This document shows, in pieces, positions 6,356-6,551 of a stretch of DNA of 6,551 nt. The stretch covers positions 1 through 6,551 of the forward strand of contig JAJZLX010000122.1 in the NCBI GenBank assembly GCA_021850555.1. The letters run 5' to 3'. Positions within the stretch are counted from its first letter, which is position 1, and each line of letters begins with the position of its first letter. The stretch comes from Pseudomonadota bacterium. Lineage in GTDB: Bacteria > Pseudomonadota > Gammaproteobacteria > Steroidobacterales > Steroidobacteraceae. The notes under the pieces are model-generated. The model saw only the letters and a program-made list of their open reading frames with translations. It did no database searches and was not told where the DNA came from. A program made the translations under genes and the position numbers.

Positions 6356-6547
6356 ATGAACAAGCGAGTCTTGATCCATCTGGTCCTGGCGGGCTTCACG
6401 TTGGTATCGGCCACGGCCTTCGCCGTGACGGATACCGAGCTTCAGGCATGCTTCAAGGCGCATAGCCAGCTGATGGAGAAGCCCGCGCTGCGCAATCTTG
6501 TCAGTTGCTGGCGGGAGCATGGGTATCTGATGAAGCGAAAGACATAG
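6356..6547 (+). CDS. Small periplasmic protein with two C-x3-H-x3-M motifs, probable metal binder
   Basis: A 63-residue protein of no family I recognise. It has a clear Sec signal peptide: MNKR, a hydrophobic core (residues 5-19), then AFA with likely cleavage after Ala23. The mature part is about 40 residues and holds two copies of one pattern: L-x2-C-[FW]-[KR]-x-H-x2-L-M. The copies use Cys32/His36/Met40 and Cys51/His55/Met59, 19 residues apart. In a helix these residues fall on one face (i, i+4, i+8). The set Cys, His and Met suits Cu(I) or Ag(I), and the metal efflux genes to the left support a periplasmic metal chaperone or buffer; alternatively, the two cysteines may simply form a disulphide in a helical hairpin. 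The start is fixed by GGAGGT at 6343. An IS66 element ends 21 bp upstream and has probably removed the native promoter; no outward promoter is visible in the element's right end. Gene reality is likely, function inferred. Confidence 0.78.
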   Translation: MNKRVLIHLVLAGFTLVSATAFAVTDTELQACFKAHSQLMEKPALRNLVSCWREHGYLMKRKT

Positions 6548-6551
6548 ACGA

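Overview
The window reads as a GC-rich proteobacterial accessory region, possibly from a metal-tolerant or acidophilic gammaproteobacterium or betaproteobacterium. That assignment is an inference from base composition and gene content only, since there is no taxonomic marker gene here.

Left part (1-2839): the end of a heavy-metal efflux operon. A CusA-type RND pump, cut by the window edge, overlaps by 4 nt a TolC/CusC-type outer-membrane lipoprotein. The two would form the inner- and outer-membrane ends of a Cu(I)/Ag(I) export complex; the periplasmic adaptor (CusB type) is not in view and may lie upstream. About 500 bp without a recognisable gene follow (2840-3338).

Middle part (3339-6334): a complete IS66-family element of 2996 bp. 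It has imperfect inverted repeats that start with GTAAGCGTC at both ends, and it is flanked by a perfect 8-bp direct repeat, CATTCGAT, at 3331-3338 and 6335-6342. It carries the tnpA-tnpB-tnpC set, all open, with the catalytic residues of TnpC present. Between tnpC and the right end, on the opposite strand, it also carries an OsmC-family passenger gene. The passenger lacks the first (peroxidatic) cysteine of the family, and its stop codon abuts that of tnpC in one TGATCA palindrome.

Right part (6335-6551): the element sits 21 bp upstream of the start codon of a very small secreted protein, directly before its strong ribosome-binding site. The mature protein, about 40 residues, contains two copies of a C-x3-H-x3-M motif. 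This suggests a small periplasmic metal-binding protein that belonged to the neighbouring metal-efflux locus before the IS66 element landed and separated them.

The most notable points are the IS66 element with an OsmC-like passenger, the small protein with the repeated C-x3-H-x3-M motif, and the placement of the insertion between that gene's ribosome-binding site and anything upstream that could transcribe it.
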